In this document: positions 12,031 to 25,600 of the stretch, one piece after another
How positions within the stretch are numbered: position 1 is the stretch's first letter
Layout: the number at the start of each line of letters is the position of its first letter
NCBI RefSeq assembly: GCF_030272615.1
Contig: NC_081415.1
Coordinates: 375,861,392 to 375,925,391, forward strand
Source: Cryptomeria japonica
Lineage: Eukaryota; Streptophyta; Pinopsida; Cupressales; Cupressaceae
Length of the DNA stretch: 64,000 bases
Reading direction: 5' to 3'
Program-made: the position numbers and the translations under genes
Notes under the pieces: model-generated
What the model was told of the DNA's origin: nothing
The model's input: only the letters and a program-made list of their open reading frames with translations
Database searches by the model: none

Positions 12031-14640
12031 TTTAAATGTTCATCTAAATGTCAAAGTTGGCCAAAAAGTGGGAACCATTATTGTGAGTTCATCCCTTAGA
12101 TATTATATAGTTAAGAACCAACTTAAGCCTATTTGTCAATACTTTCAAGATCACTTTGTATGTTGTATTGTAGAATTGCCAATACTTTGAAAATCACTTT
12201 GTATGTTGTATTGCGGAATGAAATAGGCTTGAAATCATCAAAAGATGGAAATTTCTTCTTTTTTGATATAAGGGAAATTATTTGTTATTTAAGTCCCTAA
12301 CATATATGAATATAGATGGGGTTATTCCATCACACTCCATAAATCCTCCTTAACAATTTCCCAAAGCATTTGATTATGCTTCTCAATTAATAGCCTTAGC
12401 CTCTTGATAGACAAAAGATTCCCAACACCATCCTTGACCTTTAAAATTCTATTCCTACTACATCTATCTATCATCGAATTATGGAAAAACTTCGTATTAC
12501 GATCTCCTCTCTCAACCAGCATTCCCAATATTTTGGTGCCAAAAAATTTGTCCTCTCACTAACAATTGCCCATTCAAGAATTTTCCATGATTAAAATCAA
12601 CATCATTCATATACCTTGGTGAATCACATTACCATACAACTGTTTCAACTACTCTTCAATTCTCAGTTTGTCTTCAAAAAATTTTTAGTGTCTCTTATTC
12701 CAATCCCGTAGATTTAACTTGATGAACTGAAGCTTCCTCCTAAAAAAAATCCTTGGACTACCATCAATAAATGCGGCAATCATCCACCATTTAGTAATCA
12801 ATGATTTCAAACCTTCATCCCTTGACAACATATTTTTTAATTTAAATGGATTACGAGTAGGAGCAAAATCCTTTTGAATGGACAAGGATATTGAGTATGA
12901 TCGGATCTACAAAAAGGAAGAATAGAAGATTCCACCACAAAAGGACCAATATTCTAGTTGTCAGCTAAGAAGTAGTCTAATTTCTCTAAAATATTGGTGA
13001 ACCCATTACGTCTATTTTTCTAAGTAAATTTCCCATTATTCATGAAAACTTCTTGCAAATTATTCCTTGTTACGAAAGACTGAAAGTCCATGTGTATACT
13101 GTTTGGGTTACTACAGCCTCCTTTTTCGGAAGAATCTAGAGTAGCACTAAAGTCTCCACTAGTCATAAAGAGAGTATCCCCTAAAGTTTGAATCACTCCC
13201 AAAATCTGGTTCCAAACAGTCCTTTATTTACTTGTACCTATTGGGCCGTACACATTTTATAATAAAGATTGGGTCCTTAATCAAATCAGACTGAACTTTT
13301 AAAAGTTGCCTGTGTTTGTTTTGTGTAATTTCCTTTGCCTTTACACTAAAAGGATTCCATAACAAGACCAAAGCACCTGAAGCACAATCAACAACCACAA
13401 AACCACTTGACAAGACTTAAATTTTCGTAAGTATTGCTGTATTTTCTTTATCGTGTTTTGTTTCTTGTAAGATCAGGTTTTGTTACTTGCAAAATAATAA
13501 AGTCAAGAAACATTTGGTCAAAACGTCTTTTCACCAGACACCTCTTGTCAGAGTTATTGCAACCACTAATGTTCCAAGATAAAGCTTTCATGGTAACACG
13601 GGAGGGGTAATGCCCTTCCCAAAACACAAACTTTCTTTGTCCTTTTGGATTGCCAACCAATTCTAGTTTGAATTTGTTTGATATTTGACCTAGCACCTTT
13701 CTCCAACTTTAACTTAACCATGTGTAGGAAGGCTTTGATTGATGGTTCTTTTCTCCAAAATGCCATCCTCATCATCATAATCTACATTATCATCATCGAA
13801 AAGCCACTCTCCAAATCATCTTTATCTGAGAAGCTTGGAGTTTCCAAATTAAATTCTGCACAAGTCGTATAGCCGCAAACTCAATATTTGTGAGAGATTT
13901 AGCTCTCTATGGTTGTATGTTGAGAACCATCTAAATCTTCCACACAGACAAGATCATTAGCTACTAGAGAATTTTTCCCTTCTTCCCTAGCTCCTACCAT
14001 TTGAGGAATGGGCTTCTCCACCATTTTTTTATCCTACCAAATTACAGCTCAGCGGGGGAAGGATATTTTCCACTATTTCATTTTCAAAGTTACGCTCAAT
14101 TGTGTCTTCTCTTATTGGTGATGAATGAGATTTTAAGGCTTGAGTTCCCAAGTGTTTAATGTCTATGACAGAATCTGAGATTGCCTGTACTAGCACCTCA
14201 CCTTGAACTTATGTAGGCTCCTTTGTGGAGTTAATCAATTTAGAAACCAAGGCATCACTTCTAGCTATTTTCCCTTTCTTATTCTGAATGCAAACTTTTG
14301 CCACATGTCCTGTTTCTCTACAGGAATCTGCAATTTTCAATAGCTTCATCAAATCCAATCTACTAACGTCAAATACCTTCATTAGTAATGATTTCAACTT
14401 GGGAAGGCGAGAGAAGGATATCGAGTTTATACAAATCCTCAATACATATTGAGATCCTTTGGATCAATGACTTCATTTGCTTTCAGGATGTAACCCAATT
14501 TAGTCCCTATCACTTAAGGTTTCAGAATCTTTTAATTCCATTGGGAGATTCCTCAATCGTATCCAGATCGGAACCTCCACAATAGTTTCTTTCAAAGGTT
14601 TAAATTTTGGGACACGATCTTTAATTTTTTGTAACTAGTA
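12030..14640 (-). pseudogene. Relic of an L1-type LINE (ORF1, endonuclease, start of RT)
   Basis: Read on the minus strand, pieces come in LINE order. Near 14640-14209 lies an ORF1 part with a knuckle-like CRETGHVAKVC. At about 13591-13020 is the APE-type endonuclease: it starts MKALSWNISG, has FIILQVTKPD where families have LQETK, and has TSGDFSATL where GDFNA is usual. At 12885-12322 is the linker before RT with the hallmark GDRNTKFFH. At 12250-12040 are the first RT motifs (NTTYKVI, TNRLKLVLNYIIS). Stops and shifts occur throughout. The endonuclease catalytic Glu appears as Val. The RT palm and the 3' end with poly-A are absent, so the copy is cut at its 3' side. Confidence 0.78.
12138..12219 (+). 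repeat. 41-bp tandem duplication inside the LINE RT relic
   Basis: Two adjacent copies of about 41 bp (12138-12178 and 12179-12219) share ATCACTTTGTATGTTGTATT and differ at several bases. On the LINE strand they duplicate the codons for the NTTYKVI part of RT and shift the frame. This is a local post-insertion duplication, old enough to have diverged. Confidence 0.8.
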
Positions 14641-15225
14641 TTATCTTATGATAAGATAAAATTGGTTGTTTGAATTAGTTGATTATGAGTCTTATTAGTA
14701 AAGCTCTATGAAAGTGAAATCATAAAGTTGAAATTTTATAATTTAGAATAGAATAGTCGAATGTGATCTGAATTATAATTGTAACTTATAACTATATACA
14801 TTGTAGGTTAACATTATAATATTGTAATTTGATTTTAATTTTGATTTTGAAAAATGAGGTTGTATTAGAAATAGTAAGATATATTGTAACATTATCTAAT
14901 TCTATTCCACTTATAAATGATAAAGAGTATTAAATTACATGCGGATAACCCTATTATATTAATCATATTATTTGATTGTCAATTTTTAAAATTATGAAAT
15001 TACATGAGGATGATATATCGAATACTCTTCCTGGTTGTAAGTTGATATACTTGACCTTGTTGGGTTGAGAATGAAACCTCATTGAAGTATGGGGTACATT
15101 GAATCCTTTTCCTAGTTGTTGTTGGTGCAAAAGAGTACGGAAAAGAATGGGACCCATGGTGTTGTGTGCAATGCATCAACATTCATTTTCTCCCTAGGAT
15201 GCACTTTGGACATGAGACAACTATT
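14640..15225. other. AT-rich spacer without a recognisable gene
   Basis: Only short open frames in all six readings. The sequence alternates AT-rich runs with unremarkable text. I see no LTR edge, knuckle, RT motif or RNA gene. Confidence 0.55.
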
Positions 15226-15227
15226 GT

Positions 15228-15458
15228 GTATGAGTTCTATTGTATTTGTGATACTTGAATGAGCCAATACTATTGTCTTTGTGATGTTTGAATGAGCCAA
15301 TCATTATTTTCTTTGTGATGCTTGTATAAGCTAATCATTATTGTCTTTTCCATGCTTGTATGAGGCGATCACTATTGTTTTTATGATGCTTAAATGCATT
15401 AAACACTATTCTCTTTATGACCCTCGAATTACCAATCACTATTGTCTTTGTAATGCAT
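15228..15458 (+). repeat. 34-bp minisatellite, about seven copies
   Basis: Consensus words TTTGTGATGCTTGAATGAGC and CAATCACTATTGTC recur every 33-35 bp from about 15228 to 15458. Copies diverge by 10-30 percent by eye. Later words such as TGTATATGTGATG (to about 15600) may be further decayed copies. Confidence 0.8.
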
Positions 15459-15914
15459 GGTGTATGTGATGTAAGCAAAGGTAGACCTTATGTACCTGTG
15501 ATATTTATGTGCTAGTCCCTTATGTATATGTGATGTGTACTTGAGACAATCACTATGTATGTGGTCCATGATATAACCACCATGTATATGTGCATGTTTG
15601 TACACTAAAGACAAGTGATCTTAGGTATGGAGCTAACACTTTATGATAACTAAGTCAACAAAGTCACTAAATAGTCATTGCTTAGAGAGAGATCAAAGAT
15701 CTCATACAAGAGGATAGAAAGAGCTCCCTCATTTGAGTGTGAACCATGAATCCTTTGAATTCCTACAAGATGTCATGCAAGTAGAGATACTGCAAATGAA
15801 TCCTTGAGGCTTAGGTCTAGGTCCATGAACGACCCCAATTATAGAAGCTTAACACTTTCATGCATATGTATTTCGTGACTTTGAGTTACCACATGGTGAA
15901 TGAAGGAGTTTTAA

Positions 15915-16112
15915 TATAATCACCTCTAAATTAGACGAAAGATACTTGATTAAATTATTATCGATATTTAAGTGAAACAAATTGTAATGGTGCACGGAAA
16001 ATTTTATATGTAATAATCACTCCTAAATGAGATGGAAGATGCTTGATTGATTAAGTTAATAATCAATATTAAGTGATAAGAAAAAAATGTCATGGTGAAG
16101 TGCAGATTTTAC
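15915..16112 (+). repeat. Diverged tandem duplication of about 95 bp
   Basis: Two copies side by side. Both run TAATCAC-TCTAAAT-AGA, then GAAGATNCTTGATT, then AATCAATATTNAAGTGA, then ATGGTG, and end with TTTTANATGT. They are clearly related but differ by several indels. Function unknown. Confidence 0.65.
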
Positions 16113-16439
16113 ATGTTCAAGGTGATGTTATACTATCATAGTCATGTTAGTGCTACTTAGAGTGGCACTTTAGGGTCAAGACATGGCTCGTATGTGACCA
16201 TTTCTAGTTTGGGGGTTCATGCCCAACATCTATAGTAATAATCTCGACCCCTCCTATAAGCATGATTCTCTTCTATCATAGTTTGTGGACAAGATATATA
16301 AAAAAAGAAGACTTCTATCTTCATCAGGGTTTGGTTTGCATACTTAACAATGTGTGGCCCTTTCTTCCTAACTTATACAACCATGGTTTGAAATCTTCGA
16401 ATCCTCTCATTAGTAGCAATAGCGAGCTATATCCTTGTG

Positions 16440-17110
16440 AAATGAGTTTCTTCATTACTTCCTTTTTACTTTTCAAAGGACAAGGATTTAGTGCTTGACA
16501 ATAACCTTTGGATGTGAAGAGAGCACCCCCTTAGTCAAGCCTTCATTCATCTCCTTCAACCACCTTTCTAAACCTCTCAAAATCATAATAGTTTGGTTCA
16601 AGCTACCAAATCTTTGTCTTTGATTCTATAAAGACTCCTACCATGAGACCATTATAAGAGAAATCGGTTGCTTCTTGAAGGTTGATTCTACTACCTTTTT
16701 CATGGGCCACACTACATTTGCTCATTTTATGGAAAATATAGAAAAATCCAAGGCTCTTCACAAAAACATTATTTTGATTGTGGGGAATAGAACTTTGACT
16801 CAACTACTTGACCATGAGGATCTCCCCTTTAGGTATAGATGATGTTTTGCCATCAACCACCTAGCTTCAAATTGTTCACTTTGAATGAAAATGGGTAACT
16901 ACATGGTGTCAAAATCTCCACAATGATCATTTGACTGTCAAAACTTCTAATGATAAGTATTTTCAAGATATTGGGTCGATCACCCCCTATTCCCCCTATA
17001 GACTCTACTCTCGGCAAGGTTTTTTGACAGTTAGCACCAATCTAGTGAGTCATGTTGCTACCACTCCAGCTCCTATTGGTGAGTCCCACCCAACTCATAA
17101 TTCTATGATT
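16440..17110 (+). pseudogene. ORF1 relic of a second LINE (DUF4283-like)
   Basis: Plus-strand fragments follow the pattern of the DUF4283 domain found in plant L1 ORF1 proteins. They include FLLFKGQGFSA near 16460-16495, FKLPNLCL near 16598-16620, EIGCFLKVDSTTF near 16660-16700, IILIVGNRTLTQLLDHEDL near 16770-16825, and a decayed knuckle CFAINHLASNC near 16845-16875. An open piece to 17113 follows. Stops and shifts separate these parts. In intact elements this protein binds element RNA. The orientation is opposite to the LINE at 12-14.6 kb. The assignment rests on pattern recognition of a weak match. Confidence 0.6.
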
Positions 17111-17261
17111 TAACCTCATATTTCTACTAATGTAATTCCATCAACTTTGATGTGACACTTATCTATTCTTAAGGTTTATGATTAGTAATTGATATCTCTT
17201 ACTAGATGTTCCTCTATTTATGTTATGCTAATAGATAAACCCTTCCCTACATCTTATTATG

Positions 17262-20200
17262 GCATCGTGCGCTTAGGACCTTTTTTTTGGTGTTTTTGCC
17301 TCGAAAGCGCTGGTTTGGGAGCATCAAAATTAGGGTTTGCAGGCCCAATAAGCTTTTGGGGTGCGAGTCCCAATTTCGGAGCGACGGGCGCCAAAATGTG
17401 ATTTTGATTGGTATCGTGCTCTTAGGATGTCGTTCCAGAGCTTGTGCTTTGAAATCCCTTGTTTCCGAGCATCAAAATCCGGGTTTGGATGCACAACGAC
17501 CTTTCGGGGGTGTGAGCCTCGATTCCAATGCCATAGGAATCAAAATGCGATTTTCACTAGCATCGTGCTCTTAGGACATCATTTCGAAGGTTGAGCCTTG
17601 AAATCCCCAATTTAGGAGCATCAAAATTGGGGTTTTAAGGCACAATGAGCATTCGGGGTGCGAGTCCCAATTCCGGAGCTGCGGGCATTAAAACATGATT
17701 TTGACTAGCATCATCTCTTAGGACGTTCTTTCGCAACTTGTGCCTTGAAAGCCTCAGTTTCAGAGAGTCAAAATCCGTGTTTGGAGGCACAAAGAGCTTT
17801 CGAGGTGCGAGTCCTAATTTCGGAGTCACGACTGCTAAAACATGATTTTGACTGGCATCGTTTTCTTAGCACCTCATTTCGGAGTTTGTGCCTCGAAAGC
17901 ATTGATTTCAGAGTGTCAAAGTCAGGGTTTGGAGGCACAATGAGTTTTTGCAGTGCTAGTCACGATTTGGGAACTGTGGGCATCAAAGTGCGATTTTTAC
18001 TGATATCGTGCTCTTAGGACCTTGTTTTGGAGCTTGTGCCTCAAAAGCCCTAGTTTTGTAGTTTTAAAATTGGGGTTTGGAGGCACAACAAGCATTCGGG
18101 GCACAACTCATGATTTTGAAACTATGGGCATCAAAACGTGATTTTTGCTGGCATCATGCTCTTAGGACATCATTTCAAAGCTTATCCCTTGATAGCCAGA
18201 GGTTTTAGAGTGTCAAAATAGGGGGTTTGGAGGCAAAACAAGCTTTCGGGGCAAGAGTCTAGATTTCGGAGCCACAGACGTCAAAACACGATTTTGACAA
18301 ACATCATGATCTTAGGACCTTGTTTCCGAGCTTGGTTCCTTTTCTGGAGCCACGGGCGTCAAAATGCAATTTTTGATTAGCAATTGTGTTCTTAGGACTT
18401 TGTTTCAAAGCTTGTGCCTCAAAAGCCTCGGTTTCAGAGCATCAAAATCAGGGTTTGGAGGCACAATGAGCATTTGAGGTGCGAGTCATGATTTCAGAAC
18501 CGTGGGCATCAAAATATGATTTTGCATGGTATCATGCTCTTAGGACCTCGTTTCAAAGCTTGTGTCTTGAAAGCCCCGGTTTCAAAGCGTCAAAATCGGA
18601 GTTTGGAGACACAATGAGCTTTCAGGGCGCAAGTCCCGATTCTGGAGCCATGGGTGTGAAAACATGATTTTGACTGGCATAGTGCTCTTAGGACCTTGTT
18701 TCGCAGCTTGTGCACCAAAAACCTTGATTTCAATGCGTCAAAATCGATGTAAGGAGGCACAATGAGATTTCGTGGGTGCGAGTGCCGATTTCTTTTCCTA
18801 CGGGCATCAAAACATGATTTTGATTGGCATTGCGCTCATAGAACCTCATTTCGAAGCTTGCACCTCAAAAACCCCAGTTTCAGGGTGTCAAAATTGAGGT
18901 TTGCTGACACAACGAGCTTTTGGGGCAGGAGTCCTGATTGCTAATCTGTGAGCGTCAAAACAGGATTTTCATTGGCATCATGCTCTTAGGAAATCATTTC
19001 AAGGCTTGTGAGTCGAAAGCCTTGGATTCGAAGTGTCAAAATCGAGGTCTGGAGACACATCAACCATTCGGGATCCAAGTCCCGATCCGGATTCGTAGGT
19101 GTCAAAACATGATTTTGACTGGCATCGTGCTATCAGGACCTTGTTACAGAGCTTCTACCTCGAAAACTTTGGTTTTGGAGCATCAAAATTAGGGTTTGGA
19201 GGTACAACGAGCATTCAAGGCGTTACTCACGATTCCAGAGTCATGGGCGTGAATGCGATTTTAACTTCAATCGTGCTCTTATGTCCTTATTTCGGAGCTT
19301 GTGCCTCAAAAGCCTCAGTTTTAGAGTGTCAAAACCAAGGTTTGGAGGCAAAACAAGCATCTGAAACACGAGTCCCGATTCTTGAGCTACGAGCATCAAA
19401 ACAAAATTTTGACTAGCATCGTGCTCTTAGGACCTTGTTTCAAAGGTTGTACCTCAAAGCCTTAGTTTCAGACCATCAAAATCGGGGTTTGGAGGCACAA
19501 CGAACATTTGGGGTGCGATTCCCAATTCTCGAGCCACGAGCATCAAAACATGATTTTGACTCCCATCATGCTCTTAGGACGTCGTTTCAGAGAATTAAAA
19601 CCGTCATTTGGTGGCACAACAAGTATTCGGGGCGTGAGTCCTGATTCTAGAGCCGTAGGCATCAAAACGTAATTTTGACTAACATCATGGTCTTAGGTCC
19701 TCGTTTCAGAGCTTGTGCCTCGAAAGCCCCAATTTCGAGGTGTCAAAATTGGGGTTTTTAGGCACAATGAGCTTTTGGGCCAAGAGTTCTGATTTTGGAC
19801 CTACGGGCATCAAAACACGATTTTGAATGGCATCGTGCTCCTAGGACCTCGTTTCGAAGCTTGTGCCTTGAAAGCCCCAGTTTCAGAGCATCAAAATCAG
19901 GGTTTGGAGGCACAATGAGTTTTCTAGAGTGTGATTCCTAATTCCGGAGTCACGGGCGTCAAAACGTGATTTTGACTGGCATCGTGCTCTTAGGACTTCG
20001 TCTTGAAGCTTGTGCCTCAAAAGACCTAGTTTCAAAATGTCAAAACTGGGGTTTGGAGGCACAACGAGCTTTAAGGGTACACTTTCTAATTCATGATCCC
20101 TGGGCATTAAAACATGATTTTGACTGGCATCGTGCTCCTAGGACCTCATTTTGAAGCATGTTCCTCGAAAGAACCAGTTTTAGAGTGTCAAAATCAAGGT

Positions 20201-22066
20201 TCAGAGGCACAACGAGCTTTCGGGGCATGAGTTCCAATTCCCGAGTCATGCATGTCAAACCGTGATTTTGACTTGCATCATTCTCTTAAGACCCCGTTTT
20301 AGAGCGTGTGCCTCAAAAGTGTTGGTTTTGGAGCGGAAAAATTGAGGCTTGGAGGCACAACGAGCATTCAAGGTGCGAGTTCTAATTCTGGAGTCGTGGG
20401 CATCAAGATGCGATTTTCACAAAAATGGTGCTCTTAGGACCTCATTTCGGAGCTTTTGCCTTGATAGCCCTTGTTTCGGAGCATCAAAATTGAGGTGTGG
20501 AGACACAACGAGCATTCAAGGTGTGAGTCCTGAATATAGAGCCGTGGGCGTCAAAACACGATTTTGACTAACATCGTGCTCTTGCATCCTCATTTCGGAG
20601 CTTGTGCCTCGAAAGCCCCAGTTATGGAGTGGCAAAATCAGGGTTTGGAGGCATAATGAGCATTCAAGGTGCGACTCCCGATTCCTAAGCCATGGGCATC
20701 AAAACATGATTTTCACTAGCATCGTGCTCTTTCGACCTCGTTTGAGAGTTTGTGTCGCGAAAGCCCCAGTCTTGCAACAAAAAAAATTGTCTTCAGAGGG
20801 ATAACGAGCATTTGAGTACGAGTCATGATTTTGGAACTATGGGCGTCAGAACGCGGTTTTGACTGGCATCGTGATCTTAGGACCTTGTTTCAGAGCTTGC
20901 GCCTCGAAATCCCTGGTTTCAGAGGTGTGAAAATCAGGGTTTGGAGGCACAATGAGCATTTAGGGCACAAGTCCCGATTCCAAAGTTGCGGACATGAAAA
21001 CATGATTTTGACCAACATCGTGCTCTTAGGACCTCATTTCAGAGCGTGTGCCTCAAAAGCTTCAGTTTTAGAGCGTCAAAATCATTGTTTGGAGGCACAA
21101 CAAGCTTTCGGGGCACGAGTCTCGATTCCTAAGCCATGGGTGTCAAAATGCGATTTTGACTAGCATCGTGCTCTTTGGACCTCGTTCTAGATTTTGTTCC
21201 TTCCAAGCACCGGTTTTGGAGCATCAAATTCAGGGTTTGGAGGGACCACACATTTTCGAGGTGCAAGACCTGATTTTGAAGTCGTGGGCGTGAAAAGACA
21301 ATTTTGGCTAGCATCATGCTATTAGGACTTCATTTAGGAGCTTGTGCCTTGAAAGCCTTGGTTTCAGAGTGTCAAAATTGGTGTTTGGAGGCACAACGAG
21401 CTTTCGAGGCATGAATCTAGATTCTAGAGATGCAGACATCAAAATGCAATTTTCACTGGCATCGTGCTCTTAGGACCTCGTTTTAGAGATTTCGGGGTGC
21501 AAGTCCCCATTCTGGAACTGCAGGCATCAAAATGTGATTATGACTGGTATCGTTCTTTGAGGAACTCATTTTGAAGCTTGTGCCTCGAAAGCGCTGGTTT
21601 TGGAGCGTAAAAATCGAGGCACATTGAGATTTTGGGGTGCGAGTCACGATTTTGACTAGCATCGTGCTTTTAGGACCCGATTTTGAAGTTTGTTCCTCGA
21701 AAGCCGTTGTTTCAAAGCATCAAAATCTAGGTTTGGAGGCCCATCGATATTTCAGGGCACGAGTTCCAATTTTGGAGCTGAAGGCGTCAAAACACGATTT
21801 TGATTGGCATTGTAATCTTAGAACCTCATTTCGCTATTTTTTCCTTGTAAACCCGGTTTTCGAGTGTCAAAATCAGGGTTTGGAGGCACAATGCACTGCC
21901 AGGGTACGAGTGTCGATTCCAAAGCTGCGTGCATCAAAATGTGATTTTGATTAGCATAGTGCTCTTAGGACCTTGTTTTGGAGCTTGTGCCTTGAAAGCA
22001 CCAATTTTGGAGCATCAAAATCGGGGTTTGGAGGCACAACAAGCTTTCAAGGTGCGAGTCCCGATT
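17262..22066 (-). repeat. 148-bp satellite array, second block, first part (minus orientation)
   Basis: About 32 units. The plus strand here reads GGCATCGTGCTCTTAGGACC ... GCTTGTGCCTCGAAAGC ... CAAAATNGGGGTTTGGAGG ... GAGTCCCGATTCCGGAG, the reverse complement of the first array's unit. Several units are shortened, for example near 18320 and 21480. The array is interrupted at 22066 inside a unit by the copia element and resumes in phase at 27057. Its left edge abuts LINE-containing DNA near 17262. Confidence 0.93.
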
Positions 22067-22500
22067 TGTTAGGGTTGCAAGCAGATCCGAAGCAAATATG
22101 AACTAACAATTATATGCAGATTTAAATACAAAATATAAAGAAATAAAAACAGGACACAGATAACACAGATATTTAACGTGGTTCACCCAGAATGGGTTAC
22201 GTCCACCATACACAACCGTCCAATCTTTCTTATTATCCAGCAAAAACAGTACATCAACCTTCCTATGCCTTAAGCATCCCAGCCGCTTATAACATGCGTT
22301 TTTAGGGCAACAAACAAAGTCGGCCTTTTTTAGGGTTTTATTACAATGTCGGTTTTCATCAACAAAAAAATGGCAAATTTTTTTTTTCTCGGGGGCTGCC
22401 GCCCCCAAACCCCTGCCCGAGGCCCGGCCCAGCCCCGGACCCCAGCAAGGATACGTGCTGAGTGTACAGTACTTTGCTGATCAGTCGCCACATTTCAACA
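22067..22500 (-). repeat. 3' LTR of the copia element
   Basis: 434 bp, TGTTAGGG...TTTCAACA on the plus strand. Its partner is 26624-27056. It contains a strongly GC-rich stretch near 22394-22445 next to a poly-T run. Several of the differences between the two LTRs fall in this stretch. Confidence 0.95.
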
Positions 22501-22561
22501 ATCTCCCACTTGGAGACTGATTAGGCTCCACACCGAACAATCTCCCACTTGGAGACTGAAA
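22501..22561 (-). promoter_or_regulatory. Polypurine tract of the copia element, with a duplicate
   Basis: Directly next to the 3' LTR the element strand reads CCAAGTGGGAGAT then TGTTG, the usual plus-strand primer for plant copia elements. The block AACAATCTCCCACTTGGAG occurs twice on the plus strand, at 22497 and at 22537, so a second polypurine tract lies 40 bp from the first. Confidence 0.85.
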
Positions 22562-22636
22562 CTACACGACACCACTATACATGCAACATCCGCTGGATAA
22601 AACACTAGGAATTGACTGGTATAAATTCCACAATTA

Positions 22637-25600
22637 TTAATCAAGAAGACCAACAGAAACTGATGAAGAAATCAGCTTCTCCTGTGGAACTGTCTTTGTG
22701 AACATATCGACAGGATTCTCACTTGTGTGAATCTTCTCAAGCCGTAACTGACCCTCCTCCAAAATAGTCCGGATGAAGTGGTACCTGAGTTGAATGTGCT
22801 TTGTCCTTGAATGAAAAGCAGAGTTCTTCGCAAGATGAATGGCACTCTGGCTATCAGTATACAATGGGCTATCCTCTTGTGTCTGACCCAATTCCTTCAG
22901 AAAACATTGCAACCAAATCATCTCTTTGCTGACTTCTGTAGTAGCAACATACTCAGCTTCAGTGGTTGAAAGTGCAACAACCTTTTGCAGCCTAGAAATC
23001 CAACTGACTGCAGTTCCCCCTATAGTAAAAACATACCCTGTAGTACTCCTCCGTGAATCAATATCACCCGCCAGATCAGAGTCAACAAATCCACTTAGAG
23101 AAGCATTAGATCCTTTGAAACATAATGCCTTCGTAGTAGTTCCTTTCAAATACCGAAGAATCCATTTCACAGCATTCCAATGTTCCATACCCCGATTACT
23201 CATAAACCTGCTCACAACTCCCACTGCATGTGCAATATCTGGCCTCGTGCATACCATTGCATACATCAGACTGCCAACCGCTGATGAATATGGGATGTTA
23301 GACATTTTATTAACCTCTTCCTGTGCCTTTGGGCACATCTCCTTAGTCAATTTGAAATGACTAGCCAAAGGTGTACTAACTGCTTTTGCATCCTGCATGT
23401 TAAATCTTTTCAACACCTTCTTTATATACTCACTTTGGGACAAATTCAAGGTTCTATTTTTCCTATCCCGTGTAATCCTCATACCGAGAATTTGCTTAGC
23501 TGCACCCAAATCCTTCATAGCAAATGACCTGGCTAATTTCTGTTTAAGATCATTTATATGTTGCATGTTAGACCCAGCAACAAGCATGTCATCAACATAA
23601 AGCAACAGGATAATATAACTGCCATTATCAAATCTCTTAAAATATACACAATGATCAGAATGACATCTATGATAACCGTGTTCAGCCATGAAACTATCAA
23701 ATTTTAAATACCGTTGTCGGGGTGCTTGCTTTAGGCCATACAAACTTTTCTTCAACCTGCATACCAAGTTCTCCTTACCTTTGACCTCATATCCCTGTGG
23801 TTGCAACATGTAAATTTCCTCCTCCAAATCTCCATGGAGAAAAGCTGTTTTGACATCTAATTGTTCAAGATGTAAATCATCTGCAGCCACAAGACTAAGT
23901 ACAGTTCTAATTGAAGTCATTTTTACAACTGGAGAAAATATTTCATCATAATCTATACCCTTTTTCTGTGCAAAACCTTTTACCACAAGTCTGGCCTTAT
24001 ATCTTTTCTGACCTCCTTCCTCCTCCTTTAGTCGATAAACCCATTTGTTAGGCAAGGCTCTTTTTTCTGCAGGTAAAGGAACTAAGTCCCAAGTCTTATT
24101 TTTCATCAGGGAGTCCATCTCCTCTTTCATGCCTAGCTGCCACTGTTGTTTGGCATCCACCTGCATTGCTTCTTCATATTCTTCTGGTTCACCAGAGTCT
24201 GTTAATAAAATAGAATACAAAGAAGGAGAAAATATTTCAGGGGGTCTACTTGTCCTCGTAGAACGTCTAACACTTGCAGGAGTTTGTGGGACAATCTGTT
24301 GTTGCTGAGCATCAGGTACCTGTGGCATTTCATTTTCAGGAATCTCATCCAACACCACATATTCTTGTTTGTCCTGTTCATGCTTCTTTTCCTGCATCTG
24401 TTCTTTATACATAACCTTCTCATTGAATATAACATCTCTACTTCTAATTATTTTCTTATTTTCAAAATCCCATAACCGATAGCCATATTCATCTATCCCA
24501 TATCCAATGAAGGTACATTTCTGAGATTTAGCATCAAGCTTGGTTCTGTTTTCTTTATCAACATGGACAAAAGCTTCGCAACCAAAAGTTTTTAGAAAAG
24601 AATAATTTACCTTTTTACCAGTCCATGCCTCCTCTGGAATACCACCATCCAAAGGGTTTGAAGGTCCTGTATTTATCAAATAGACAGCAGTATGTACAAC
24701 ATCTGCCCAAAAATATAAGGGCAATCCAACATGCAATCTCATGCTCCTCGCACGTTCCATGATGGTCCTATTCATTTTCTCTGACACACCATTTTCCTGT
24801 GGAGTTCCTGGAACTGTCTTCTGCTTTCGAATCCCATTTAAGGAACAGTAATCTTCAAATGCTTTGCTACAATACTCACCTCCATTATCCGATCTGAGAC
24901 ACTTCAACTTTTTTCCTGTCTCATTCTCAACCAAAGCTTTCCATTTCTTAAAAGTTTCAAAAACATCTGATTTTTGTTTTAGGAAATATACCCATGTTTT
25001 TCTGGTTGAGTCATCAATAAAAATAACATAATAACAAGAGCCACCAAGAGATGATACCTGAGCCGGTCCCCATACATCTGAATGTACAAGCTCTAACTTC
25101 TCACTCTTCTTCTCTTTCCCAACCTTGAGAAATTTGACTCTTTTCTGTTTACCATAAACACAGTTTTCACAGAACTCTAAATCAATCTTCTTTAGTCCTG
25201 GTAATAGATTTTTGGAGTGAAGGATTTTCATCCCTTGCTCACTCATGTGCCCAAGCCTATGGTGCCACATTATCGAATTTGTTCTTGCAACATTTATTGT
25301 TGTTGTCCCTGCAGTAACTTTATCTGTAGCAGCTAAGGTAGAGTAAGTGTTACCAGTACACAGATATAATGTGCCTACCTTCGCACCTTTAGCTACTACT
25401 AATGATCCTTTAGTGACCTTCCCCATACTGTTTGAGAAGGTAACTATGCAACCTTCACTACCTAGTTGCCCTGCAGAAATTAAATTTCTTCTTAAATTAG
25501 GAACATGTCTTACCTCCTGCAGAAACCAGTCATTACCATTCTGCAACTTGATCTTTATCTTTCCTTTTCCAACAATTTGACAGGGCTCATCATCACCCAA

